DNA of 64,000 nt from Pedobacter sp. WC2423 (GTDB taxonomy: Bacteria; Bacteroidota; Bacteroidia; Sphingobacteriales; Sphingobacteriaceae): NCBI RefSeq assembly GCF_040822065.1, contig NZ_CP162005.1, positions 1,426,001 through 1,490,000 of the forward strand. Direction: 5' to 3'. Position numbers and translations under genes: made by a program. The notes under the pieces are model-generated. The model was given only the letters and a program-made list of their open reading frames with translations. It was not told the DNA's origin and did no database searches. Shown here in pieces: positions 26,875 through 35,526 of this stretch (its first letter is position 1; every line of letters begins with the position of its first letter).

Positions 26875-27642
26875 CTACCTCCCTGCCATCTTGATCAGTT
26901 TATTTGCCAGGTCTTTCCCCAGGTAATTATCAATAATATGATGAACCAGGTAAAGTATAGGTGTCATCAGAATGGCAACCAAAAATTTATAAGTATAATT
27001 CACTAATCCTATCGCTGCTACCATTTGCCAGCTCCAGTGATATTGAGGATTTAAATAAAAAGCAATAAATATGACTACAAAACTATCTATCAGTTGAGAT
27101 ACCAGTGTAGAGCCCGTAGACCTGAGCCATAATGCACGCTCCCCAGTTATTTTTTTAATCTTATGAAAGATCACCACATCTGCAAACTGGCCAACCAGAA
27201 AGGCAACGATAGACCCCATAATAATCCACATTCCCTGCCCGAATATACCAGCAAAGGCATTATCCATATTTACAGGCTGTCCGTTAATCTGCTGATTTAC
27301 CCAGAAATCTGAAGAGCTGAGATTCATTGCGCCCCAGACAATAAAAAAAGCATAACCAATCAGCACAGCAGTCAGTATCGAAAGAAAACGTACTTGCTTC
27401 ATCCCGAAATATTCATTGATAATATCAGTCATGATAAAGATCAGCGGCCAGGTAAGTACCCCGGCAGACATATGAAATGATAAGTTCGGAACACCTAATA
27501 AATTGATATTAAAGTGTTTGATTCCCAGGGTAGCTTCCACACTAAATATTTTAACCCCAATAAATTCAGATAGAATAGTATTAGCTACAAAAAAACTTCC
27601 TAATATGAGTAATAACCTGCTCTCTTTTGTTTTAAAAGTCAT
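26875..27642 (-). CDS. VUT family queuosine precursor transporter
   Basis: Members of this family (YhhQ, DUF165) import queuosine precursors such as preQ0 or preQ1 across the inner membrane. The 255-residue protein has about six to seven membrane segments. Family motifs visible are NTILSEFIGVKIF near the N-terminus, WPLIFIMTDIINEYFG near 85, and GERALWLRSTGSTLVSQLID near 168. A queE gene lies 7 kb downstream, so the organism both makes and possibly salvages deazaguanines. No preQ1 riboswitch is evident upstream. Confidence 0.85.
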   Translation of the reverse strand: MTFKTKESRLLLILGSFFVANTILSEFIGVKIFSVEATLGIKHFNINLLGVPNLSFHMSAGVLTWPLIFIMTDIINEYFGMKQVRFLSILTAVLIGYAFFIVWGAMNLSSSDFWVNQQINGQPVNMDNAFAGIFGQGMWIIMGSIVAFLVGQFADVVIFHKIKKITGERALWLRSTGSTLVSQLIDSFVVIFIAFYLNPQYHWSWQMVAAIGLVNYTYKFLVAILMTPILYLVHHIIDNYLGKDLANKLIKMAGR

Positions 27643-27696
27643 AACGCTAAAATCATAAATATAGCTGAATTTTAAACGGGCTCTTAATTTATTTTA

Positions 27697-27704
27697 TAAT
27701 TTTG
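27697..27704 (+). promoter_or_regulatory. -7 box (TAATTTTG) for the aminotransferase gene
   Basis: TAATTTTG fits TAnnTTTG and ends only seven bases before the ATG at 27712. With a start site about seven bases after the centre of the box, the mRNA leader would be only a few bases or absent. Confidence 0.5.
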
Positions 27705-27711
27705 CTATTAC

Positions 27712-28857
27712 ATGATAGCTACATACTCGAAACTTCCGGGAACATCCAATAGTATTTTTTCAGTGATGTCCCAGTTAGCGGCTGAACACAACGCCATTAA
27801 CCTTTCTCAGGGATTCCCTGATTACGATTGTGATCCTGAATTAATTGAACTGGTGGCCGATGCGATGAGAAGCGGACATAACCAGTATGCACCGATGGCT
27901 GGTATTCAATCTTTAAGAGAACTGGTTGCCGGTAAAGTAAACCTTAAGTATGGATCAAACTACCACCCTGACACCGAGGTTACCATTACCGCTGGTGGTA
28001 CACAAGCAATTTTCACCGTTTTAACTGCCTGTATACAGCCGGGTGATGAGGTTATTATTTTTGAACCTGCTTATGACTGTTATGCACCTACTATAAAAAT
28101 GCTGGGTGGCCTGGTCAAATCTTATGAGATGGTACCTCCCGACTATACGATCGATTGGGAAATGGTTAAAAAACTATTTACTGCCAGCACAAAAATGATC
28201 ATTCTCAATAGCCCGCACAATCCAACAGGTACGGTGTTAACAGCTAAAGATATTGAAGCGCTGATTAAGCTGACCAAAGGTACTGATGTACTGGTACTGA
28301 GTGATGAGGTTTATGAGCACCTGGTTTATGATGGCGTAAAACATAATTCCCTGGCTGCCTATGCAGAGTTACGTGACCGGACTTTTATTGTGGCCTCTTT
28401 TGGTAAGCTATTACACACCACAGGCTGGAAAGCTGGCTATTGTATAGCGTCTGAACAATTAATGAAAGAATTCAGGAAAATACATCAGTTTAATGTTTTC
28501 AGCGTAAATACTCCGATGCAGGTTGGAATTGCCAATTACCTGAAAGATCCGGCTGTTTACCTTGGATTAGCTGGCTTTTTCCAGGAAAAGCGTGATTTAT
28601 TCCGTTCATTGCTGGAGCAAACCAAGTTTAAATTACTACCTTGTAAAGGTTCCTACTTTCAATGCGTGAGTTATGGTCATTTTAGTGACGAGGAAGATAC
28701 TGTTTTAGCAAAAAGGTTAATTACAGATTTTGGTGTGGCATCTATCCCCGTTTCCGCATTTTATATCCGGAACACGGATCATCAGGTACTGCGCTTTTGT
28801 TTTGCTAAAAGGCAAGATACACTCGAAAAATCCGTTGAAAGATTAATGAAACTATAA
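27712..28857 (+). CDS. Methionine/glutamine-type PLP aminotransferase
   Basis: This class I/II aminotransferase (381 residues) resembles YbdL-like methionine aminotransferases, which transaminate 2-oxo-4-methylthiobutanoate using glutamine or other donors. N-terminal INLSQGFPDYDCDPELI binds substrate. The cofactor-binding NSPHNPTGT is near 161, SDEVYEH near 195 and the PLP lysine in SFGKLLHTTGWKAGY near 228. The next gene, 29 bases downstream, encodes an omega-amidase homologue. The pair is a known arrangement in which the amidase removes the 2-oxoglutaramate formed from glutamine, making the reaction irreversible. Confidence 0.9.
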   Translation: MIATYSKLPGTSNSIFSVMSQLAAEHNAINLSQGFPDYDCDPELIELVADAMRSGHNQYAPMAGIQSLRELVAGKVNLKYGSNYHPDTEVTITAGGTQAIFTVLTACIQPGDEVIIFEPAYDCYAPTIKMLGGLVKSYEMVPPDYTIDWEMVKKLFTASTKMIILNSPHNPTGTVLTAKDIEALIKLTKGTDVLVLSDEVYEHLVYDGVKHNSLAAYAELRDRTFIVASFGKLLHTTGWKAGYCIASEQLMKEFRKIHQFNVFSVNTPMQVGIANYLKDPAVYLGLAGFFQEKRDLFRSLLEQTKFKLLPCKGSYFQCVSYGHFSDEEDTVLAKRLITDFGVASIPVSAFYIRNTDHQVLRFCFAKRQDTLEKSVERLMKL

Positions 28858-28885
28858 TTTCACCAGCCTATTACTTGATCAAGCT

Positions 28886-29692
28886 ATGGAGAACCCAAAC
28901 TATCTCAAAATAAATAATCTAAAAATCACCATTTTTCAAGCTTATTTATTCTGGGAAAATATAGATAAAAACTTGCAGAATATATCCCTGCGTTTGTCTT
29001 CAGGCGTAAAGGAAAAAACAGATCTTATCGTATTACCAGAAATGTTCAACACAGGTTTTAGCATGAATGCTAAAGAGCTTGCCGAAGAAATGGATGGTAA
29101 AACAATGACCTGGATGGCAGATTCAGCAGCCAGATATGACTGTGTAGTCACAGGAAGTCTCATTATCAAAGAAAATAACAATTACTTTAACAGAATGATC
29201 TGGATGCTGCCAACAGGCGAATATCAGCATTACGATAAAAGACATCTGTTTGGTATGGGCGAAGAAGATCAAACGTATACTTCAGGGCAGGACAAGATTG
29301 TTGTAGAATTAAAAGGCTGGAAAATCAGGCTTGCTGTATGTTATGATCTCAGATTCCCTGTCTGGTTAAGGAATAATGATCCGTCTTACGATGTATTGCT
29401 GATTGTGGCAAGCTGGCCGGATAAGCGTATTCCACACTGGAAAGCACTGATCCCGGCAAGGGCGATAGAAAACCAGAGTTATGTGGTAGCTGTTAACCGC
29501 GTAGGCCATGATGGAAAAGAAGTTTACCATAGCGGCCATTCTATGTGTATTGACGCTTTTGGAAATACGGTATATTATAAGCCAGAAGATGAAGATCTTT
29601 ATACTTTTAGTATCAATTACGACGATCTGATAAAAATACGCAGAGACTTTCCTTTTCTGAAAGATGCTGATCAGTTTAAATTGATGAATTAA
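28886..29692 (+). CDS. Omega-amidase, nitrilase superfamily (YafV-like)
   Basis: The 268-residue enzyme carries the nitrilase Glu-Lys-Cys triad: Glu in LIVLPEMFNTGFSM, Lys in YDKRHLFGMGEE and Cys in RLAVCYDLRFPVW. FGMGEE and YDLRFPVW are typical of omega-amidases, which hydrolyse 2-oxoglutaramate or 2-oxosuccinamate to the dicarboxylic acid plus ammonia. It follows the aminotransferase by 29 bases in the same operon. A strong terminator closes the operon 32 bases after the stop. Confidence 0.9.
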   Translation: MENPNYLKINNLKITIFQAYLFWENIDKNLQNISLRLSSGVKEKTDLIVLPEMFNTGFSMNAKELAEEMDGKTMTWMADSAARYDCVVTGSLIIKENNNYFNRMIWMLPTGEYQHYDKRHLFGMGEEDQTYTSGQDKIVVELKGWKIRLAVCYDLRFPVWLRNNDPSYDVLLIVASWPDKRIPHWKALIPARAIENQSYVVAVNRVGHDGKEVYHSGHSMCIDAFGNTVYYKPEDEDLYTFSINYDDLIKIRRDFPFLKDADQFKLMN

Positions 29693-29723
29693 AAGGAGTA
29701 CCTTCTGCATAATCTCTTATTTA

Positions 29724-29747
29724 AATCCGGCTCAGGCCGGATTTTTC
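29724..29747 (+). terminator. Terminator of the aminotransferase-amidase operon
   Basis: AATCCGGC (29724-29731) pairs perfectly with GCCGGATT (29736-29743) across a TCAG tetraloop, followed by a T-run. Confidence 0.88.
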
Positions 29748-29815
29748 TGTTTACAGACCTTTTACAAATAACATTTTTAATGTAATCTTGTAACTCAATA
29801 ACCTAAACCGTTTTT

Positions 29816-30847
29816 ATGTTTGACCGTAGAAAATTCATTAAATGTTCCGCATTATCAGCCTCGCTTATGGCCATTGATAAAAGCGGAATGGCTAACATTC
29901 TTCCTTCTGCTCCTGTTGTTGCCGGAAAACCAATTGTCATTTCTACCTGGGATTTTGGGATTGCCGCTAACCATGCCGCCTGGGAAGTATTATCAACTGG
30001 TGGCCGCGCAGTTGACGCTGTAGAAAAAGGCGTACAAGTTCCGGAAGCAGATCCCAAAAACCAGAGTGTAGGTTATGGCGGCTTACCAGACAGGGATGGA
30101 AAAGTAACCTTAGATGCCTGTATTATGGACGATTTGGGTAATTGCGGTTCAGTAGCTGCCCTTGAACATATTATGCACCCTATTGCTGTTGCAAGGCTGG
30201 TGATGGAAAAAACGCCGCATGTAATGCTTGCAGGTGATGGAGCTTTACAATTTGCACTGGAAAATGGCTTCCAGAAAATAAACCTGCTCACACCAGAAAG
30301 TGAAAAAGCATGGAAGGAATGGCTTAAAACTGCAAAGTATGAGCCGATCATGAATATTGAAAATAAATTATACGATAAAGCATCCCCAACCAGGTTACCA
30401 GGAAATCAATACAACCATGATACTATAGGAATGCTCGCGCTTGATGCGAATGGTAATTTATCGGGCGCTTGTACCACGAGTGGAATGGCTTTTAAATTGC
30501 ATGGACGGGTAGGTGACAGCCCTATTATTGGTGCAGGTCTGTATGTAGACAATGAAGTTGGCGGAGCGACTTCGACCGGTGTTGGTGAAGAAGTGATCCG
30601 TAATGTAGGCAGTTTTCTTGTCGTGGAATTAATGCGTCAGGGTTATCCACCAGAAGAGGCTTGTAAAGAAGCAGTAATGCGCATCATTAAAAAGAAACCG
30701 GCAAAAGCTAAAGAAATCCAGGTAGGTTTCCTGGCCTTGAATAAAAAGGGACAATATGGGGCCTATGCAATTCAAAAGGGATTCAGCTATGCGGTTTGTA
30801 ACACAGCAAAGAAAGACCTGTTAATTCCTGGAAAAAGTTACTATTAA
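29816..30847 (+). CDS. Glycosylasparaginase (N4-GlcNAc-asparaginase), Tat signal
   Basis: This Ntn-hydrolase cleaves the bond between GlcNAc and asparagine in glycopeptides, the last step of N-glycan breakdown. The 343-residue precursor has a twin-arginine-like signal (FDRRKFIKCSALSASLMA). Self-cleavage is expected before Thr203 in NHDTIGMLALD, giving alpha and beta chains. QSVGYGGLPDRDGKVTLDA and the substrate-binding GRVGDSPIIGAGLYVD are family motifs. Functionally it complements the GH92 mannosidase 20 kb away, since both degrade N-glycans. The cutC gene follows almost immediately. Confidence 0.93.
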   Translation: MFDRRKFIKCSALSASLMAIDKSGMANILPSAPVVAGKPIVISTWDFGIAANHAAWEVLSTGGRAVDAVEKGVQVPEADPKNQSVGYGGLPDRDGKVTLDACIMDDLGNCGSVAALEHIMHPIAVARLVMEKTPHVMLAGDGALQFALENGFQKINLLTPESEKAWKEWLKTAKYEPIMNIENKLYDKASPTRLPGNQYNHDTIGMLALDANGNLSGACTTSGMAFKLHGRVGDSPIIGAGLYVDNEVGGATSTGVGEEVIRNVGSFLVVELMRQGYPPEEACKEAVMRIIKKKPAKAKEIQVGFLALNKKGQYGAYAIQKGFSYAVCNTAKKDLLIPGKSYY

Positions 30848-30858
30848 AATTGACTGCT

Positions 30859-31599
30859 ATGATTGAAATGGAAGTTTGCGCCAACTCTGTAAGCTCTGCA
30901 TTGGAGGCACAACTTGGAGGCGCAAAACGGGTAGAATTATGTGCAAGCCTGACTGAAGGTGGAACTACGCCCAGCTACGCTGAAATTAAACTGGCCAGAC
31001 AACTCCTGACTATTGAAGTTTTTCCGATCATCAGACCACGCGGAGGCGACTTCCTGTATTCAGATCTGGAGTTTGAACTTATGAAGGAGGATATAAAAAT
31101 ATGTAAAACGCTGCAATGTGAGGGTATCGTCACTGGTATCCTGACTGCAGAAGGCAAGATAGATAAAGTACGTTGTGCGGAGCTGATTGAACTCGCAAAG
31201 CCGATGCAGGTTTCTTTCCACCGGGCATTTGATATGGTTATTGATATGGAAGAAGCTTTAGAAGATCTGATTTCACTCGGCGTGATCCGTGTGCTGACTT
31301 CGGGAGGTAAAGCAACAGCACTGGATGGTTCGGAGAAATTAGCCGGGCTGATCAAACAGGCAGCCGGCAGAATTACGATTATGCCTGGTGCTGGTGTCAG
31401 CAGTTCAAATATTAAACAACTGATTTTTAAAACCGGGGCAAAAGAATTTCATGCTTCAGCCAGAAAAAACCAGGCAAGTAAAATGTTATTCAGGAACAGC
31501 GAATTAAGTATGGGAAATGATGCAGATGAATATAGTTCTTCTTTTACAGACGCAGAACTGGTCAAAAAATTACTGGAACTGGCAAACAGTGCGGAATAA
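30859..31599 (+). CDS. cutC: CutC family protein
   Basis: CutC is a TIM-barrel protein originally linked to copper tolerance; its true reaction is unclear. The start ATG 30859 (MIEMEVCANSVSSALEAQLG) gives 246 residues; a TTG three codons earlier also keeps the frame. Hallmarks are GAKRVELCASLTEGGTTPSY, VFPIIRPRGGDFLYS, VSFHRAFDM, VLTSGGKATALDG and IMPGAGVSSSNIKQL. It lies 11 bases behind the glycosylasparaginase gene and is probably co-transcribed. Confidence 0.92.
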   Translation: MIEMEVCANSVSSALEAQLGGAKRVELCASLTEGGTTPSYAEIKLARQLLTIEVFPIIRPRGGDFLYSDLEFELMKEDIKICKTLQCEGIVTGILTAEGKIDKVRCAELIELAKPMQVSFHRAFDMVIDMEEALEDLISLGVIRVLTSGGKATALDGSEKLAGLIKQAAGRITIMPGAGVSSSNIKQLIFKTGAKEFHASARKNQASKMLFRNSELSMGNDADEYSSSFTDAELVKKLLELANSAE

Positions 31600-31613
31600 T
31601 CAAGCTAATATTC

Positions 31614-31621
31614 TATATTTG
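31614..31621 (+). promoter_or_regulatory. -7 box (TATATTTG) for lepA
   Basis: TATATTTG matches TAnnTTTG and ends eight bases before the lepA ATG, predicting a leader of only a few bases. Confidence 0.5.
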
Positions 31622-31629
31622 CGGCACTG

Positions 31630-33417
31630 ATGAAGCACATACGTAATTTTTGCATAATTGCACACATTGACCACGGTAAAAGTACCCTGGCCGACCGTTT
31701 ACTTGAATACACGAATACCATCACCCAGAGAGAGTCGCAGGCTCAGTTACTGGATGACATGGATTTGGAGCGTGAACGCGGTATTACCATTAAAAGTCAT
31801 GCTATCCAAATGGACTATATCCAGGATGGACAACCTTATATATTAAACTTAATCGACACTCCCGGACATGTGGATTTCTCTTATGAGGTTTCCCGCTCAA
31901 TTGCTGCCTGCGAGGGTGCATTATTGATCGTAGATGCTTCACAGGGAATTCAGGCCCAAACGATTTCCAACCTTTATTTAGCATTGGAGCATGATTTAGA
32001 AATCATCCCTATTTTAAATAAAATGGACTTGCCAGGCGCCATGCCAGAAGAGGTAAAAGATCAGATTATTGAGCTGATTGGCTGCAAAAGAGAAGAGATC
32101 ATCCCTGCTTCGGGAAAAACAGGTCAGGGTGTTCACGATATACTTCGTGCGATCGTTGAACGTGTACCTGCACCTAAGGGAAATCCTGAAGGTGAATTAC
32201 AAGCATTGATCTTTGACTCCGTATTTGATTCATTCCGTGGTATTGTAGCTTATTTCAAAGTATTAAACGGAGAAATCCGTAAAAAAGACAAAGTGAAATT
32301 TGTAGCTACCGGCAAGGAATATATTGCAGAGGAAGTAGGTACTTTAAAATTAAAACAATCTCCTAAAGATGTCATCAAAACTGGTGATGTGGGTTATATC
32401 ATTTCTGGTATTAAAGAAGCCAGAGAGGTAAAAGTAGGTGATACAATTACCCATAAAGACAGACCAAGTTCTGAACCGATCAAAGGTTTTGAAGAGGTTA
32501 AGCCAATGGTATTTGCCGGTATTTACCCGGTAGACACGGATGAGTTTGAAGACTTAAGGGAAGCCATGCATAAATTGCAGCTGAATGATGCTTCTATCGT
32601 ATTTGAACCTGAATCTTCAGCAGCATTAGGCTTTGGTTTCCGTTGCGGATTCCTGGGCATGTTACACATGGAGATCATCCAGGAGCGTTTAGAGCGTGAA
32701 TTTGACATGACAGTAATTACTACTGTTCCCAACGTGTCTTATCAGGCGATGACTACCAAAGGTGAGCTGATCATTGTCAATAATCCATCGGATCTTCCTG
32801 ATCCAAGTAAAATGGAGTATGTAGAAGAACCTTATATCAAAGCAAATATCATTACCAAATCTGAGTTTGTTGGCCCGGTAATGTCTCTTTGTATTCAGAA
32901 AAGAGGAATTATCGTCAATCAGTCTTACCTGACTTCAGACCGTGTGGAACTTGTTTTTGAGATTCCTATGGGAGAAATTGTATTTGATTTTTATGATCGT
33001 TTGAAAACTATCTCCAAGGGATACGCTTCTTTTGATTATCATCAGATCGGTTACCGTAAGTCTGATCTGGTTAGATTGGATATTCTTTTAAATGCAGAAC
33101 CGGTTGATGCTTTATCTTCGTTAATTCACCGCAGTAATTCTTACGATTTTGGAAAAAGAATCTGTGAGAAACTGAGAGAATTAATTCCGCGTCAGCAGTT
33201 CGAAATTATTATCCAGGCTTCTATTGGTGCTAAAATTATCGCCAGAGAAACGGTAAAAGCTTTACGTAAAGATGTAACTGCTAAATGTTACGGTGGTGAT
33301 ATTTCACGTAAGCGTAAACTGTTGGAGAAACAGAAAAAAGGTAAAAAACGTATGCGCCAGGTAGGTAATGTGGAAATTCCACAAACTGCATTTATGGCTG
33401 TACTTAAATTAGATTAA
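31630..33417 (+). CDS. lepA: Elongation factor 4 (LepA)
   Basis: EF4 is a ribosome-associated GTPase with roles in initiation and back-translocation. GTPase motifs are [11 protein letters not shown] (residues 9-19), [15 protein letters not shown] and NKMD. EF-G-like domains follow, and the LepA-specific C-terminus is present ([20 protein letters not shown], then [20 protein letters not shown]). The 595-residue length is standard. The gene is followed by folD after 30 bases. Confidence 0.98.
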   Translation: MKHIRNFCIIAHIDHGKSTLADRLLEYTNTITQRESQAQLLDDMDLERERGITIKSHAIQMDYIQDGQPYILNLIDTPGHVDFSYEVSRSIAACEGALLIVDASQGIQAQTISNLYLALEHDLEIIPILNKMDLPGAMPEEVKDQIIELIGCKREEIIPASGKTGQGVHDILRAIVERVPAPKGNPEGELQALIFDSVFDSFRGIVAYFKVLNGEIRKKDKVKFVATGKEYIAEEVGTLKLKQSPKDVIKTGDVGYIISGIKEAREVKVGDTITHKDRPSSEPIKGFEEVKPMVFAGIYPVDTDEFEDLREAMHKLQLNDASIVFEPESSAALGFGFRCGFLGMLHMEIIQERLEREFDMTVITTVPNVSYQAMTTKGELIIVNNPSDLPDPSKMEYVEEPYIKANIITKSEFVGPVMSLCIQKRGIIVNQSYLTSDRVELVFEIPMGEIVFDFYDRLKTISKGYASFDYHQIGYRKSDLVRLDILLNAEPVDALSSLIHRSNSYDFGKRICEKLRELIPRQQFEIIIQASIGAKIIARETVKALRKDVTAKCYGGDISRKRKLLEKQKKGKKRMRQVGNVEIPQTAFMAVLKLD

Positions 33418-33447
33418 TCGTTTAACATACAAAACATAACGCTTGAT

Positions 33448-34329
33448 ATGCAGTTACTGGACGGAAAATTCGCATCAGAGAAGATTAAATTAGAAATAGC
33501 AGCAGAAGCGGCTGATTTTTTAGCACAAAGCGGACGTAAACCTCATTTACTAGCCATATTGGTTGGTAATGATGGCGGAAGTGAGACTTATGTGGCCAGC
33601 AAGATGAAAAACTGCGAAAAAGTAGGCTTTCAATCTTCGCTGATCAGATATGATACAGAGGTAACTGAAAAAGAGTTACTTCAAAAAATTCAGGAGATCA
33701 ATAGTGATGCAGGCGTAGATGGACTGATTGTTCAGCTTCCGCTTCCAAAACACATTGATCCGGAGAAAGTTACTGAAGCAATAGATCATCGTAAAGATGT
33801 AGATGGGTTTCACCCGGTAAATTTAGGCCGTATGATGCGTAATCTGCCTTGTTTCATTCCTGCTACTCCTTATGGAATTTTACTTTTACTAAAAGCTTAC
33901 GGAATTGATACCGCGGGAAAACATTGTGTAGTTGTAGGACGAAGCAATATTGTAGGTAGTCCGATGAGTATTTTAATGGCCCGGAATGCAAATCCGGGAA
34001 ATTGTACCGTGACACTTACGCATAGCAAAACTACAAATCTGAAAGAGATTGCTTTGCAGGCAGATATTATTATTGCTGCTATCGGTAAAAAGAATTTTGT
34101 GACTGCAGATATGGTTAAACCTGGTGCGATCATTATTGATGTAGGTATTAACAGAGAAACTTCTGAGACGACCAGGTCTGGCTATAAATTATATGGTGAT
34201 GTTGATTTTGAGAACGTAGCGCCTTTAGCTTCATGGATTACACCTGTTCCGGGTGGAGTTGGTTTGATGACTATTGTTGGCTTGCTTAAAAACACATTGG
34301 CTTCAGCTAAAAAAGAAATCTATTCTTAA
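33448..34329 (+). CDS. folD: Methylenetetrahydrofolate dehydrogenase/cyclohydrolase
   Basis: FolD interconverts 5,10-methylene- and 10-formyl-tetrahydrofolate using NADP. The 293-residue sequence has the family motifs [20 protein letters not shown] (with the catalytic Lys), [45 protein letters not shown] and [12 protein letters not shown]. It sits behind lepA in the same direction and ends at a strong bidirectional hairpin. Confidence 0.97.
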   Translation: MQLLDGKFASEKIKLEIAAEAADFLAQSGRKPHLLAILVGNDGGSETYVASKMKNCEKVGFQSSLIRYDTEVTEKELLQKIQEINSDAGVDGLIVQLPLPKHIDPEKVTEAIDHRKDVDGFHPVNLGRMMRNLPCFIPATPYGILLLLKAYGIDTAGKHCVVVGRSNIVGSPMSILMARNANPGNCTVTLTHSKTTNLKEIALQADIIIAAIGKKNFVTADMVKPGAIIIDVGINRETSETTRSGYKLYGDVDFENVAPLASWITPVPGGVGLMTIVGLLKNTLASAKKEIYS

Positions 34330-34356
34330 GCGGGAATACTAACGTTATTATTGATC

Positions 34357-34386
34357 AAAACGGCTTGTAGAAATACAGGCCGTTTT
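34357..34386. terminator. Bidirectional terminator between folD and the Rieske gene
   Basis: AAAACGGCTTGTA (34357-34369) pairs with TACAGGCCGTTTT (34374-34386), with one T-G pair, around a four-base loop. T-runs flank both sides, serving two convergent genes. Confidence 0.88.
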
Positions 34387-34395
34387 CTTTTAAAC

Positions 34396-34740
34396 TTATT
34401 TTTTGCCAAAAAACCGGCTGAACAGGCTTTGTTTAAACCCGGCATATAAACCATCGGGTTCTTCTTTTACGGGGTATAAATCTATGTAATCCCCTTGTCC
34501 CTCTGCTCCTCTTCCGGTTGACAAATCATAAGCATACCGATGGATCGGGCAGATCAATTTTCCATGTTCACACCATCCGCCACTCAGAATACCACCGGCA
34601 TGCGGACAAGAGTTTTGCACCAGGTGAATTTCGTTCTGATGTCTGAGCAAACACAATTTTTTACCCGCCACACTAATCTGCCGGATGAAATCTCCAGCTG
34701 GAATTTCTTCCTCAATTTTATACCAGCGTAAATCAGCCAT
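34396..34740 (-). CDS. Rieske 2Fe-2S ferredoxin-like protein
   Basis: This 114-residue soluble Rieske domain binds a [2Fe-2S] cluster through Cys45-x-His47 (NSCPHAGG) and Cys64-x2-His67 (LICPIHRYAYDL). The sequence resembles ferredoxin subunits of non-heme dioxygenases and nitrite-reductase small subunits. No dioxygenase or reductase gene is adjacent, so its partner is unknown. It is monocistronic and convergent with folD. Confidence 0.88.
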   Translation of the reverse strand: MADLRWYKIEEEIPAGDFIRQISVAGKKLCLLRHQNEIHLVQNSCPHAGGILSGGWCEHGKLICPIHRYAYDLSTGRGAEGQGDYIDLYPVKEEPDGLYAGFKQSLFSRFFGKK

Positions 34741-34819
34741 TGTTACGGCACTTATTCATAGATTAGTCATTTAAATGCGGTCAATATACATATATTCCTA
34801 TTTTACAGCCATATTTATT

Positions 34820-34827
34820 TAACTTTG
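34820..34827 (+). promoter_or_regulatory. -7 box (TAACTTTG) for queE
   Basis: TAACTTTG fits TAnnTTTG and ends 11 bases before the queE ATG. Confidence 0.5.
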
Positions 34828-34838
34828 CCAATTGATAT

Positions 34839-35462
34839 ATGGCACATAATATTCCAGCAGACGGCACATTGCTTCCATTAATGGAAGAGTTTTACACAAT
34901 TCAGGGTGAAGGTTTTAACACAGGCAAAGCTGCCTATTTTATTCGTCTTGGAGGTTGCGATGTGGGTTGTCACTGGTGTGATGTGAAAGAAAGCTGGGAT
35001 GCTGAACTTCACCCCTTAACTTCAGCTGATGCTATTGCTGAAAAAGCAGATACATTTCCTGGTAAAGCAGTAGTAATCACAGGAGGTGAACCATTGATCT
35101 ATAACATGGATTACCTGACAAAAAAACTTCAGGAAAAGAACATCCTTACTTTTATTGAGACTTCAGGAGCTTATCCATTGTCAGGCAGCTGGGACTGGAT
35201 CTGTTTATCTCCAAAAAAGTTCAAAGCACCGCGTCCGGACATTACTCCTTTCGCCAATGAATTGAAAGTGATTGTTTTCAATAAGAGTGATTTTGAATGG
35301 GCTGAGAAATATGCAGAAACTGTATCTCCTTCCTGCAAACTTTATCTTCAGCCGGAATGGTCTAAATCAAAAGAAATTACGCCAATGATTATAGATTATG
35401 TGATGGCTAATCCTAAATGGGAAATCTCCTTACAAACACATAAATACTTAAACATTCCTTAG
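34839..35462 (+). CDS. queE: 7-carboxy-7-deazaguanine synthase
   Basis: QueE is a radical SAM enzyme that contracts 6-carboxytetrahydropterin to 7-carboxy-7-deazaguanine in queuosine synthesis. The cluster cysteines are Cys40, Cys44 and Cys47 (GGCDVGCHWCDVKESW), the CxxxCxxC arrangement. EFYTIQGEGFNTGKAAYFIR opens the protein and VVITGGEPLIYN provides the SAM-binding GGE motif. The 207-residue length is normal. The other deazaguanine synthesis genes are not in the window; a VUT precursor transporter lies 7 kb upstream. Confidence 0.95.
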   Translation: MAHNIPADGTLLPLMEEFYTIQGEGFNTGKAAYFIRLGGCDVGCHWCDVKESWDAELHPLTSADAIAEKADTFPGKAVVITGGEPLIYNMDYLTKKLQEKNILTFIETSGAYPLSGSWDWICLSPKKFKAPRPDITPFANELKVIVFNKSDFEWAEKYAETVSPSCKLYLQPEWSKSKEITPMIIDYVMANPKWEISLQTHKYLNIP

Positions 35463-35526
35463 ACAGATTATTCCTTTTTTTTATTAAGTTTATACGGCTC
35501 TCCATGCCCGTTTTAATAGAAAAAAC

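Noticed and set aside
26780..27711. preQ1 riboswitch upstream of the queuosine transporter or queE
   Set aside because: No preQ1 aptamer-like stem with an A-rich tail and following expression platform was seen before either gene.
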